DNA of 64,000 nucleotides from Neobacillus niacini (GTDB lineage: Bacteria > Bacillota > Bacilli > Bacillales > Cytobacillaceae). Each line of letters starts with the position of its first letter. Position 1 is the first letter of the stretch. The stretch is taken from NCBI RefSeq assembly GCF_030817595.1, contig NZ_JAUSZN010000001.1, positions 3,669,001-3,733,000 on the forward strand, in the 5' to 3' direction. This document shows positions 19,994 through 29,330 of the stretch, in pieces. The notes beneath the pieces were generated by a model that saw nothing but the letters and a program-made list of their open reading frames with translations, made no database searches and was not told the origin of the DNA. The translations under genes and the position numbers were made by a program.

Positions 19994-20008
19994 CTTCTTT
20001 AAAAGGTA

Positions 20009-22258
20009 TTACTCTTCCTTCATATCAGGACTGAGTTTGACCTTATCTTCAAATAGAAATTTTTCCAGTTTCTCAGCAGATACTGGTTTACTATAGTAAT
20101 AGCCTTGTCCGATCTGACAAGCATTCCGTGTTAAAAACGTAACCTGTTCTTCCGTTTCGATTCCTTCCGCAATGACAGTGAATTTTAAATTTACACCCAT
20201 ATCAATAATCGTTTTCACCATCATCCCTTGATTCGAATGATTGGTAATATCATCGACAAATGATTTATCAATCTTAATTTTATCAATGGGAAGATGTTTC
20301 AAATAACTTAACGAGGAGTATCCTGTCCCAAAATCATCTACCGACAACAGGACACCAAGACTCTTTAATTGATTCAGAACGATGGTGGAATTCTCAAGGT
20401 TTTGCATAAGACTCTCAGTGATTTCGAGTTCTAGATAATTTGCCTCCAGACCGACATCCTCGAGCATATCAGAAATGAATTGAATGATATGTTCATCCTG
20501 AAATTGCCTCACCGAAACATTTACAGCAATTGGAAAATCATTGAACCCTGCATCCTTCCATGCTTTTCTCTGTTCACATGCCACTCGTAATATCCATTTG
20601 CCCAGCGGAACAATCAGTCCTGTTTCTTCCGCTAATGGAATAAATTCAGACGGTGCAATATAGCCATATTCAGGATGGTTCCAACGAATTAATGCTTCAA
20701 CACCAACAATTTTACCTGTAACTAAGTCAAACTGGGGTTGATAGTGGAGCGACATTTGATTTTGCTCCATTGCTCTTCTTAACCAATTCTCCAATTTCAT
20801 TTTCCAGGTTGAGATTCCACCCGAGATGATTGAATAAAATTGATAGTTATTTTTCCCACGATCTTTGGCTTGGTACATAGCTGTATCTGCATTTTTAATC
20901 AATGTTTCTTCATCGCTTCCATCTGTTGGGTAAATACTGATTCCAATGCTTGGCGTGACATAAAACTCTTCATTATTCACGTCAAATGGATGTGAAAATT
21001 CATTGAGTATTCGTTTAGCGACTTGAGAAGCATTTTCTTTATCAACATCTTCTAGGACAATAATAAATTCATCCCCGCCCTGGCGAGAGACAAGTCCTTC
21101 ATTTTGAACCGCTTTTTCTAATCTGCCTGCTACTTTTTGTAGAATACGATCGCCAACTGTATGACCTTTCGTGTCGTTAATGATTTTGAAGCGATCTAAA
21201 TCTAAGAATATAACTGCGTGCATTTTATTCTGTTGATGTTGTAAAACATCATTTAAATGGTTTCTAAACTGATTGCGGTTTGGCAAACCCGTCAATGTAT
21301 CATAAAAGGCCATAAATTTTATGGTTTGCTCTGATTTCTTTCTTTGGGTGATATCTCTTCCCACTACCTGAATGGCAAATCGGCCTTCGTAAAGGATTGA
21401 CCTTGCCGCCATCTCTACATCAATACATTCACCATCAATTCGCCTTACTTGAAACTCAAAATTATATCTTTCGTTTTCCACCTTACTAGTGGAGGATACC
21501 TTATTTTTAATTAAATCCGTAATTTGGGCAGGGACAAAATTCTTAGCTGATTGACCAACCACTTGCTCCTGACATTCGGCTCCGATTACCTTACATCCCG
21601 CTTCATTTATATACTCAATTTTCCCATTATAAACCACAGCAATAATATCAGGTGACATTTCTACTAAACTTTGATAAAGACCTTCACTTTCTTTACGGTC
21701 TGTAATATCGAATAACACGCTGCTAAAATCAATAAAATCTCCTTTTTGGTCAAAGGTCGGTATCCCGCTATCCTGGATCCAGCGAACTTCACCATCAGGG
21801 CGGATAATTCGATATTGGCTGGTCACATTTTCACCGACAGCAATTCTCTTTTCCCTTTCTTCTAAAACATACAAATCTTCTGGATAAATAACTTCCTTCC
21901 AAAGGTAGGTATTTTGATAGAAATTTTCCAGCTTGTATCCATATAGTTTTTCAATCCCAGGAGTAATTAATAGAGTGTCGGTCTTCAAATCATGTGACCA
22001 TATAGCAACATCTAGCGTATCGAAAATATTTTTCATTTTTTGCTGATTTTTTTGAAGTTCTTTTGCCTTTTGATCAAATTCTTTTGTAAGAAGAAACAGG
22101 GTGAAGATCGCTACGATATATATGCCGATGGTTACGTAGCCTGTTATTTTTATAGAATGAAAAAAATTAGGTAATATAATATCAGCAGCCTCCAAAGAGA
22201 CCAATAAAATAAAAATGAGGATTAACAAAAACCTATATAGATTTCCTTTTATTAGCAT
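20009..22258 (-). CDS. PAS-PAS-GGDEF-EAL membrane protein (c-di-GMP turnover)
   Basis: 749 aa. Two N-terminal TM helices (~8-28, ~38-58), a coiled stretch, two PAS/PAC domains (~75-310), then a GGDEF domain with intact S-R-Q-G-G-D-E-F and an EAL domain with intact E-A-L-I-R-W, E-I-T-E-S, D-D-F-G-T-G-Y-S-S-L, K-I-D-K-S-F-V and E-G-I-E-T. Both catalytic sets therefore look competent. No RxxD inhibitory site is seen ahead of GGDEF. The ATG at 22258 is chosen for GGGAGACAACC before it; the frame stays open 62 codons further upstream without one. It is divergent from the MATE gene. Confidence 0.94.
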   Translation of the reverse strand: MLIKGNLYRFLLILIFILLVSLEAADIILPNFFHSIKITGYVTIGIYIVAIFTLFLLTKEFDQKAKELQKNQQKMKNIFDTLDVAIWSHDLKTDTLLITPGIEKLYGYKLENFYQNTYLWKEVIYPEDLYVLEEREKRIAVGENVTSQYRIIRPDGEVRWIQDSGIPTFDQKGDFIDFSSVLFDITDRKESEGLYQSLVEMSPDIIAVVYNGKIEYINEAGCKVIGAECQEQVVGQSAKNFVPAQITDLIKNKVSSTSKVENERYNFEFQVRRIDGECIDVEMAARSILYEGRFAIQVVGRDITQRKKSEQTIKFMAFYDTLTGLPNRNQFRNHLNDVLQHQQNKMHAVIFLDLDRFKIINDTKGHTVGDRILQKVAGRLEKAVQNEGLVSRQGGDEFIIVLEDVDKENASQVAKRILNEFSHPFDVNNEEFYVTPSIGISIYPTDGSDEETLIKNADTAMYQAKDRGKNNYQFYSIISGGISTWKMKLENWLRRAMEQNQMSLHYQPQFDLVTGKIVGVEALIRWNHPEYGYIAPSEFIPLAEETGLIVPLGKWILRVACEQRKAWKDAGFNDFPIAVNVSVRQFQDEHIIQFISDMLEDVGLEANYLELEITESLMQNLENSTIVLNQLKSLGVLLSVDDFGTGYSSLSYLKHLPIDKIKIDKSFVDDITNHSNQGMMVKTIIDMGVNLKFTVIAEGIETEEQVTFLTRNACQIGQGYYYSKPVSAEKLEKFLFEDKVKLSPDMKEE

Positions 22259-22417
22259 GGTTGTCTCCCATTTTAATATTGTTATAGTTTTAAAATAGCA
22301 AATCCAAGGCCTTATAACAATCTTATTATTTTTCCAGCTGCCTATTTCTAATTCATCGATATAAGAGTAAAATAAAACATACTTTTTTAAATACAATTTA
22401 GGAATTAGGAGAATATC

Positions 22418-23773
22418 GTGGAGGAACAGAACAACAAATATCAAGAACAGACTCTATTCAGTATTAGCTGGCCGCTCTTTATTGAGTTGGTCCTTCATTT
22501 AGGCATGGGGATTGTGGCTACATTAATGCTAAGTCATTACTCCGATCAAGCCGTTGCCGGTGTCGGCATAGCCAACCAGCTGCTTAATATCTTCATTTTG
22601 GTTTTTAATGTCACATCTATTGGTGCAACGGTATTAATTAGTCAAAACCTTGGTGCAGGAAAGCTGCAGCGGGCCAGGCAGTTAGCGTATTCCGTATTCG
22701 GACTGAATTTCTGGTTTGGAATAACGATTGCCATTTTTGTGTTTTTCTTAGGAGAACCGCTGCTCCGATTATATGATGTTCAGGGAGCGGTTTTCGACTA
22801 TGGACTTACTTTTGTCCGTATATGTGCTCTTTCACTTTTTTTCGAATCGTTATCACTGGCTTTAAGTGCGATTCTCCGCAGTCATGGATACACCAAGGAA
22901 TCAATGATGGTTACCGTTTATATGAATTTAATAAGTATTGTTGGTAATATCATTTCAACTACCGGAATCTTCGGGCTTCCGATTACAGGTGTAACTGGTG
23001 TCTCTTGGGCGATTTTTGCGGCACGAGCCTATGCTGTTTGCGCCCTATTATATTTATTATATAGCAGACTTTCTTTGAAAATAGTGTTCAAGGATATTTT
23101 CAACGCACGAAAAAAAGATATTCGGGGATTGCTGGAGATCGGAATTCCGTCAGCTGGAGAAAATCTCTCCTACCAGTTATCTCAGGTGGTCATAACGAGC
23201 TTTGTTGTTGGGATGGGAACCGCCTCGTTAGCAGGCAGAGTGTATATATTAAACATTAGCATGCTATGCTTTTTATTCACAGTAGCGATTGCTCAAGGAA
23301 CTCAGATTTTAGTAGCACGATATATTGGAGGTAAACAATATGATCGTGCCTTGAAACGCGGAATTCGTACTTTAAAAATCGCCATGCTTGCTTCAACACT
23401 GACATCACTAGTCATCGCCATCGGCGGGGACACCATATTGGATTTATTTACAAAAGATCCAGAAATCATTATGGTTGGACTGCCTGTTTTATGGGCCATT
23501 GTCTTTGTTGAACCTGGAAGAGCGATGAATATCGTCTTAATGAACTCTTTAAAGTCCGCGGGGGATGTTCGGTTTCCCGTTATTATCGGTATTATTTCAA
23601 TGTGGGGTGTAGCAGTATCCTTAAGTTATTTATTAGGCGTTCATTATGGATTGGGGCTTTTAGGAATATGGCTTGCTCAAGGTGCCGATGAATGGCTCCG
23701 AGGCTGCTTTGCTTTAAAGCGCTGGCTGACAAAGCCTTGGGAGAGGTTTTCTAAAACAGCATTAGAACAATAA
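22418..23773 (+). CDS. MATE-family efflux transporter
   Basis: 451-aa, twelve-helix MATE protein that would export drugs or metabolites using Na+ or H+. Typical motifs are W-P-L-F-I-E-L-V near the start, the repeated V-A-G-V-G-I-A-N-Q and A-G-R-V-Y-I-L-N-I elements at the same place in the two halves, and the G-x-P-x-A/S-x-E-N loop (G-I-P-S-A-G-E-N-L). The start is GTG six nt after AGGAGA. It is the only gene in its direction here and ends before the repeat-rich region. Confidence 0.92.
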   Translation: MEEQNNKYQEQTLFSISWPLFIELVLHLGMGIVATLMLSHYSDQAVAGVGIANQLLNIFILVFNVTSIGATVLISQNLGAGKLQRARQLAYSVFGLNFWFGITIAIFVFFLGEPLLRLYDVQGAVFDYGLTFVRICALSLFFESLSLALSAILRSHGYTKESMMVTVYMNLISIVGNIISTTGIFGLPITGVTGVSWAIFAARAYAVCALLYLLYSRLSLKIVFKDIFNARKKDIRGLLEIGIPSAGENLSYQLSQVVITSFVVGMGTASLAGRVYILNISMLCFLFTVAIAQGTQILVARYIGGKQYDRALKRGIRTLKIAMLASTLTSLVIAIGGDTILDLFTKDPEIIMVGLPVLWAIVFVEPGRAMNIVLMNSLKSAGDVRFPVIIGIISMWGVAVSLSYLLGVHYGLGLLGIWLAQGADEWLRGCFALKRWLTKPWERFSKTALEQ

Positions 23774-24128
23774 ATTGTACAATAGTCGTATTAGCACCGT
23801 TATTGGTATATAAAAAAAATGAGGTCCTTTTAGGTTTATGATGTTAAGATGTCTTATCCTTAATCGAGTAACCAGCAAAAAAATAAGCGGAGACTTTCCG
23901 GTTAAATGTTGAGTGGAGCTCGTTTCGGGGGAAATAAGCGGAAGTTTTCCGCTTAATCAAAGCAAAATCCCTCATTTTCCAAATTTTCGAGCCAATAGGC
24001 GGAATCTCTCCGTCTATTTAAGCCTTTTTTGATTAAGTCCATATAATTGTGTAAAAAGAAAATGAGTCAAATTAATTCCTCATGGCTACAATGTTAACGG
24101 CTAAGAAAACAATGTGGAGGAATTAATT

Positions 24129-25304
24129 ATGACTCAAGTACAGTTTAACCTAAATATCGATGATTTAAAAGATTCTGTTATGAACTCTAATATAGACGCT
24201 GTCATCAAAGCGTCTATCGTCTTGGTATTGAATTCTTTTATGGAAAAAGAACGTGATGAGTTCTTGCAAGCCGGATCCTATGAACGTTCTATTTCACGAC
24301 GTGACTACCGTAATGGATACTATGATCGTGATTTATTAATTAGCATTGGGAAAATTACTCTTCGAGTACCACGTACTCGTAGTGGAGACTTTTCGACTAC
24401 TGTGTTTGAACAATATGCTCGTTGTGACCAAGCCCTCGTATTAGCCATGCTTGAAATGGTTGTAAATGGGGTCTCCACAAGAAAAGTTTCAAAGATCGTG
24501 GAACAACTCTGTGGGCAAAAGGTTTCTAAATCATTTGTATCTACACTTACAGAAAAGCTAGATCCTATAGTGAATCAATGGGCAAGTCGACCTCTGAATA
24601 CGATGTACTACCCTTATATCTTTGCAGATGCCATGTATATCAAAGTAAGAGAACATAATCGTGTTGTATCTAAAGCTGTTTATATCGCAACGGCCGTTGA
24701 CCAAAACAATAGACGTGAAATTCTAGGCTTAAGAGTAGACCATGGGGAGAGCACTGAAGCCTGGCAACGATTTTTCCAGCACCTAAAGTCAAGAGGACTA
24801 CAATCACCTAAGCTAATTATTTCAGACGCACACAAGGGGTTAAAGTCTGCCATTGGTATAGAGTTTGTTGGATCCTCTTGGCAACGGTGCACGGTGCATT
24901 ACAAAAAGAATATCATTACGCATATGCCAAAAAAAGGCATGGACGAAGTGAAAATGGGTTTAAAAAGAATATTTGAGGTAGCGTCGGTTGAAGAGGCAAG
25001 AAAATATAAAAATGAGTTCATTGAGCAATTTGGAGATAATCCAAAACTAGAAAAAGCTATAGAGATATTAGAAGAAGGCTTCGAAGATGCCATTCAATAT
25101 CTAAATGAGAAACCAAAATACCATAAGCATATTCGAAGTACAAACTCGTTAGAAAGAATCAATGAGGAAGTTCGTAGAAGAGAGAAGGTAATTAGAATAT
25201 TTCCTAATACACAATCCGCATTCCGATTAATTGGTGCGGTCTTAATGGACTATGCAGAGGAAGTAGGAAGAAGAATTATTCAGGACCAAGAAGAAAAGAA
25301 ATAG
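24129..25304 (+). CDS. IS256-family transposase
   Basis: 391 aa, DDE type. Asp residues lie in F-A-D-A-M-Y-I-K and I-S-D-A-H-K-G-L; the final Glu is in the IS256 signature S-T-N-S-L-E-R-I-N-E-E-V-R-R-R. The zinc-like R-C-x2-H motif W-Q-R-C-T-V-H is present. The start is ATG 10 nt after GGAGG. The frame is intact, so the element may still move. A 50-bp perfect palindrome follows the stop codon. Confidence 0.97.
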   Translation: MTQVQFNLNIDDLKDSVMNSNIDAVIKASIVLVLNSFMEKERDEFLQAGSYERSISRRDYRNGYYDRDLLISIGKITLRVPRTRSGDFSTTVFEQYARCDQALVLAMLEMVVNGVSTRKVSKIVEQLCGQKVSKSFVSTLTEKLDPIVNQWASRPLNTMYYPYIFADAMYIKVREHNRVVSKAVYIATAVDQNNRREILGLRVDHGESTEAWQRFFQHLKSRGLQSPKLIISDAHKGLKSAIGIEFVGSSWQRCTVHYKKNIITHMPKKGMDEVKMGLKRIFEVASVEEARKYKNEFIEQFGDNPKLEKAIEILEEGFEDAIQYLNEKPKYHKHIRSTNSLERINEEVRRREKVIRIFPNTQSAFRLIGAVLMDYAEEVGRRIIQDQEEKK

Positions 25305-25320
25305 TAACCGCGAAGCGCGA

Positions 25321-25370
25321 ATTTTTGGTGTACTGGAAGGGGGGTACCCCCCTTCCAGTACACCAAAAAT
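25321..25370. terminator. 50-bp perfect palindrome downstream of the IS256 transposase
   Basis: Both 25-bp halves are exact reverse complements: ATTTTTGGTGTACTGGAAGG followed by GGGGT, then the mirror. The stem holds a run of six G against six C, and the outer ends supply T-runs in both directions. It would terminate transcription leaving or entering the element. Confidence 0.9.
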
Positions 25371-25649
25371 AAATAAGCTGCTTAACATTGTTCTTCATAG
25401 GAATGAATTTACACATAATAATGGGCTTGACTCCTTTTTTAATACTAATTACGAATTAAGCGGAATTTCTCCGCCTATTTATCAGATCAGGTGCTTAACA
25501 TGATCCCCTCAACCTATAAGTGCGGATTCCTATTGAACCTAGATGAAGAAAAAGACGTATGCCAATTCATACGTCTTTTTCTGTGTCTTTTAATAAGGAA
25601 GCACCGAAAACTGAACTTTTCTCCTTACGTTTTTCATATTGTTAAAACC

Positions 25650-27320
25650 TTATTTCAATAAATATACCCTAGTTTCATAAGGCTTAAGTGTGAATTCTTT
25701 TCTGAGTTTGTTATCAGCAACGTGATAATTCTGAAGGACAAGTTCTGATTTTGAATAAGACACACTCTTTGGAACATGGCACCTTGTTGCTGCGTCACTA
25801 AAATTGTTAATGACGATTGCTTTTTTTCCACCTAATTTACGGGTATAGACAAACAATTTAGGATGGTTCGCTAATAACAATTCATATGTTCCATATACAA
25901 ACAATGGATTTTCTTTTCGTAATTCGATCATCTTCTTGTAGAAGGAAAGAATAGAATCTGGGTCTTTTAACTGGGCTTCAACATTAATCTCTCGGTAATT
26001 TGGATTTACCCCCAGCCATGTTTGGTCCGCTGTTGTAAATCCTCCCTTGTTACTGGAATCCCATTGCATAGGTGTCCGCGCATTATCACGACATTGATTC
26101 CAAATAATTTTCATAATTTCATCATGAGGTCTGCCTTTTGCAGTTTCCACCTTATAGAAGTTAACCATCCCGACATCATTGTAATCTTCAATAGAAGGAA
26201 ATTGGACATTGGTCATCCCTATCTCCTGACCTTGATAGATAAATGGGGTGCCTTTCATCAGGAAATACATGGCGCCAAGCATTTTAGCACTTTCTTTCCA
26301 ATATTTCTTGTCATTTCCCCAGCTTGAAACACGGCGAGGCTGGTCGTGGTTTTCGATAAACAAGGCATTCCAGCCCTTACCTTCCAATCCTTTTTGCCAT
26401 TTGGTTAAGTTCTTTTTCAACGCTGTAATGTCGATTAATCCCTCTGCATTTTTATCCCATAGGCCTAAAAATTCAAATTGAAAAATCATGTTAAAATAAC
26501 CGTTTTCTTCACCAACCCATTTATCTGCATCATCTATTCCTACACCATTCGCTTCCCCAACAGTCATAATGTCATAGTTTTTAATCGTTTTCTGAGAAAA
26601 CTCCGTTAACCATTCATCAATTCCTGCGACGTTCATCATGTAAGGAAAACAAGGGACATAATCTAAATTATTTGGGTTTGGCATATCAGGGAAACCAGGT
26701 TCTTTTCTAATATGAGAAATGGCATCAACACGGAAGCCATCAATCCCCTTCTCCAGCCACCAATTCACCATATCATATAAAGCATTCCGAACATCAGGGT
26801 TTTCCCAATTTAAATCAGGTTGCCTCTCAGAAAAAATATGCATGAAATATTCATCCGTAGCTATATCATATTTCCATGCAGACCCGCTGAAAATGGATTC
26901 CCAGTTATTCGGCTCCTTACCATCCTTGCCCTCACTCCAAATGTACCAATCCCTCTTTGGACTGTTTTTTGAAGAGCGGGACTCAATAAACCAAGGATGC
27001 TCATCACTTGTGTGATTAATGACCAAGTCAAGAATTAACTTCATTCCGCGGCGATGAACGCCTTCGAGCAACTCATCAAAATCGGCCATTGTCCCGAATT
27101 CATCCATAATATCTTGATAGTCAGATATATCGTAACCATTATCATCATTAGGAGATTTGTACATTGGCGACAGCCAAATGACATCAATTCCTAATTCTTT
27201 CAGGTAGTCCAATTTGGAGGTAACTCCTTTTAAATCGCCAATCCCGTCACCATTGCTATCCATGAAACTTCGTGGATATACCTGATAGGCAACACTTTCT
27301 TTCCACCATTTTTTATTCAT
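25650..27320 (-). CDS. GH13 alpha-glucosidase (oligo-1,6-glucosidase type)
   Basis: 556-aa cytoplasmic GH13 enzyme that releases glucose from short alpha-glucosides. Numbering from the chosen ATG, the nucleophile is Asp199 (GFRVDAISH), the acid/base Glu256 (TVGEANG) and the third acid Asp326 (IENHDQPR). QPDLNWENP is the region V signature of the oligo-1,6-glucosidase/alpha-glucosidase subfamily. The residue after the nucleophile is Ala rather than the Val usual in alpha-1,6-specific enzymes, so bond preference is open. The start at 27320 is 23 bp after the upstream isomerase gene. It is the last gene of the glycoside operon. Confidence 0.93.
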   Translation of the reverse strand: MNKKWWKESVAYQVYPRSFMDSNGDGIGDLKGVTSKLDYLKELGIDVIWLSPMYKSPNDDNGYDISDYQDIMDEFGTMADFDELLEGVHRRGMKLILDLVINHTSDEHPWFIESRSSKNSPKRDWYIWSEGKDGKEPNNWESIFSGSAWKYDIATDEYFMHIFSERQPDLNWENPDVRNALYDMVNWWLEKGIDGFRVDAISHIRKEPGFPDMPNPNNLDYVPCFPYMMNVAGIDEWLTEFSQKTIKNYDIMTVGEANGVGIDDADKWVGEENGYFNMIFQFEFLGLWDKNAEGLIDITALKKNLTKWQKGLEGKGWNALFIENHDQPRRVSSWGNDKKYWKESAKMLGAMYFLMKGTPFIYQGQEIGMTNVQFPSIEDYNDVGMVNFYKVETAKGRPHDEIMKIIWNQCRDNARTPMQWDSSNKGGFTTADQTWLGVNPNYREINVEAQLKDPDSILSFYKKMIELRKENPLFVYGTYELLLANHPKLFVYTRKLGGKKAIVINNFSDAATRCHVPKSVSYSKSELVLQNYHVADNKLRKEFTLKPYETRVYLLK

Positions 27321-27343
27321 CTCTGCAACCCTTTCCTTGATGT

Positions 27344-28312
27344 CTAAACCCACCACATTTGCGAAACAGGCTCTTCAATTAACACTGACTTCAAATTGGT
27401 TACGGCACGTTTAAATCCTTCTTCAATGGACATAATTGCGTCCTCATGTTCAATACTGACAACATAATCATATCCATATGTGCGAAGCGCACTCATCATG
27501 TCTGACCATTCTTTTAAACTATGTCCACAGCCAACTGATCGGAAGGTCCATGCGCGAGTTCTTAATTCTCCATATGGCTGCATATCCGTTAATCCATACA
27601 TATTCACATTTTCCTGATCAATGTATGTGTCTTTCGCATGGAAATGGTGAATGGCATTTTCTTTTGCTAAAATTTTGATGGCTGCCACTGGGTCAATTCC
27701 CTGCCACCATAAATGGCTTGGATCTAAGTTGGCGCCAATCGCATCACAAGTTTGCTCACGAAGCTTTAACAGTGTGTATGGTGTGTGGACTAAAAAGCCG
27801 CCATGAAGCTCCAGCCCAATTTTTACATTGTGCTCCTTCGCATACTGGCCGACTTCTTTCCAGTAAGGGATTAATTTTTCTTCCCATTGCCATTGTAAGA
27901 CTGAGCCATATTCATTCGGCCACGGAGTTACAGGCCAGTTTGGATATTTGGCTCCTTCATGATCTCCTGCTGTACCAGAGAAACAGTTAACAACCGGTAC
28001 ACCTAGAAGTGAAGCTAGCTTGATCGTTTTTAATAGTGTTTCATGCGAGTTTTTCGCAAATGCCGCTTCAGGAGAAATCGGATTACCATGGCAGCTAAAC
28101 GCACTTATGATTAGATTCCGTTCCTCCACTTTTTGAATGTATTGATTGCGTGCCTCTTCACTCTCTAATAAACCGTCTAAGTCACAATGACTATTCCCTG
28201 GATAACAGCCAGTACCAATTTCAACAGCATGAAGTCCAGCTTCTTTGACAGTATCGAGCATTTCTTCAAACGATTTTTCCCCAAATAATACAGTAAAAAC
28301 ACCTAGTTTCAT
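27344..28312 (-). CDS. Sugar phosphate isomerase/epimerase-family TIM-barrel protein
   Basis: 322-aa xylose-isomerase-like (AP endonuclease 2 superfamily) barrel. Metal ligands expected of the family are visible in E-I-G-T-G-C-Y, G-L-E-L-H-G-G, N-L-D-P-S-H-L and H-F-H-A-K-D, and the C-terminal S-I-E-H-E-D. Relatives isomerise or epimerise free sugars or 3-keto-sugars. The ATG overlaps the stop of the upstream dehydrogenase gene by 4 bp (ATGA), so the two are translationally coupled. Confidence 0.9.
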   Translation of the reverse strand: MKLGVFTVLFGEKSFEEMLDTVKEAGLHAVEIGTGCYPGNSHCDLDGLLESEEARNQYIQKVEERNLIISAFSCHGNPISPEAAFAKNSHETLLKTIKLASLLGVPVVNCFSGTAGDHEGAKYPNWPVTPWPNEYGSVLQWQWEEKLIPYWKEVGQYAKEHNVKIGLELHGGFLVHTPYTLLKLREQTCDAIGANLDPSHLWWQGIDPVAAIKILAKENAIHHFHAKDTYIDQENVNMYGLTDMQPYGELRTRAWTFRSVGCGHSLKEWSDMMSALRTYGYDYVVSIEHEDAIMSIEEGFKRAVTNLKSVLIEEPVSQMWWV

Positions 28313-29328
28313 AAATGATTTCCCCCACTCTCATATATTCGATCAATAATTTGTGAAACCTGAAGTGCCTCTTCTGGCTTCACTACTAACTCTTCCATAC
28401 CTAGACAAGTATGAATAAAATTCCTAGCCTGAGTGAGACCTGGTTCTTCCTCTCCCGGAATCCAGGCGGCTTGACTATTTAACAGCATTCCATTCTTTGT
28501 GGTATAAAGTTCAAATGGAAAAACACTTAAGCCTCCGTCAACTCCGGAAATGCTGAGGTGCTCTCTGTCATCCTTTATATTGGCGGCCCATGATGTTTCA
28601 AACAACATCGAGGCGCCACCTTCAAATTGAATATAGGCGGTTACATGATCATCGACATTAAAGGTTTCATGGTTAACCGATCCCCATTGATTCACTTGGT
28701 TAGGAATTTTACTTAACGTGTTATAGGTGGTGCCTGTCACCGTTCGATATTTTGGATTTCCCATCAGCCAAAGCGCTAAGTCTAGCAGATGACATCCGTA
28801 ATCAATCAAGCTGCCGCCGCCCTGCAGGTCTTTGTTTGTAAAAACCCCCCATCCAGGAACTTTACGGCGTCGTAATGCCTGAACCCTTACCACAAGCGGC
28901 TTACCTACTTCCTGCATTGCTTTTTTGGCAGCTTGTGCTTCCTTCATAAAACGGTAATGATAGGCAATCGCCAGCACTTTACCAGCTTTCTTAGAAGCGG
29001 CGACCATTCGTTCGCATTCCTCCGCAGTTAACGCCATCGGTTTCTCACATAATACATGCACTCCTGCCTCAAAAGCAGCAATCGTAATTTCTGCGTGAAA
29101 TTTATTTGGAGTGCAAATACAAACCGCATCAACCTCCGAAAAAAGCTTATGATAATCTTCAAAAACATGAGGAATGTTATATTTTTCAGCAGTTTCCCTT
29201 GCTCGGTCTATGTTAACATCACTAAGAGCCGTAATTTCACAAATGTCATTCAACTGTAGAAAAGCGGGGATATGACGGCCTTGCGCAATACCCCCAACCC
29301 CGATAATTCCGATACGTAGTTTTTTCAC
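28309..29328 (-). CDS. Gfo/Idh/MocA-family oxidoreductase (second of two)
   Basis: 339 aa. N-terminal Rossmann fold with G-V-G-G-I-A-Q-G-R-H, the family motif C-E-K-P-M-A-L-T (catalytic Lys), and D-Y-G-C-H-L-L-D-L-A with the conserved Asp/His pair. It would oxidise a sugar or glycoside hydroxyl with NAD(P)+. The start is GTG; the ribosome site is weak, suggesting coupling to the preceding gene two bases away. It differs clearly from the other dehydrogenase next door, so this is not a recent duplication. Confidence 0.92.
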   Translation of the reverse strand: MKKLRIGIIGVGGIAQGRHIPAFLQLNDICEITALSDVNIDRARETAEKYNIPHVFEDYHKLFSEVDAVCICTPNKFHAEITIAAFEAGVHVLCEKPMALTAEECERMVAASKKAGKVLAIAYHYRFMKEAQAAKKAMQEVGKPLVVRVQALRRRKVPGWGVFTNKDLQGGGSLIDYGCHLLDLALWLMGNPKYRTVTGTTYNTLSKIPNQVNQWGSVNHETFNVDDHVTAYIQFEGGASMLFETSWAANIKDDREHLSISGVDGGLSVFPFELYTTKNGMLLNSQAAWIPGEEEPGLTQARNFIHTCLGMEELVVKPEEALQVSQIIDRIYESGGNHL

Positions 29329-29330
29329 TA

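Larger units (their letters stand above)
24031..25432 (+). mobile_element. IS256-family insertion sequence, 1402 bp, complete
   Basis: The 25-bp terminal inverted repeats align without gaps: GATTAAGTCCATATAATTGT... on the left and AGTCAAGCCCATTATTATGT... reading in from the right. Direct 8-bp target duplications CCTTTTTT (24023-24030 and 25433-25440) flank it. The uninterrupted target sequence exists in the inverted repeat copy near 41935-41955. The transposase is intact. Confidence 0.95.
23851..25616. repeat. Palindrome-rich ~350-bp dispersed repeat, copy A (split by IS256 element)
   Basis: Left part 23851-24030 and right part 25433-25616 together match the other copies at 41774-42116 (inverted) and 57217-57530. 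Modules in order: GTCTTATCCTTAAT edge; hairpins ATAAGCGGAGACTTTCCGG, ATAAGCGGAAGTTTTCCGCT, AATAGGCGGAATCTCTCCG and ATTAAGCGGAATTTCTCCGC; then a terminator-like hairpin AGACGTATG...CATACGTCT; and a GTCTTTTAATAAGGAAGCAC edge. No protein is encoded. Confidence 0.9.
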
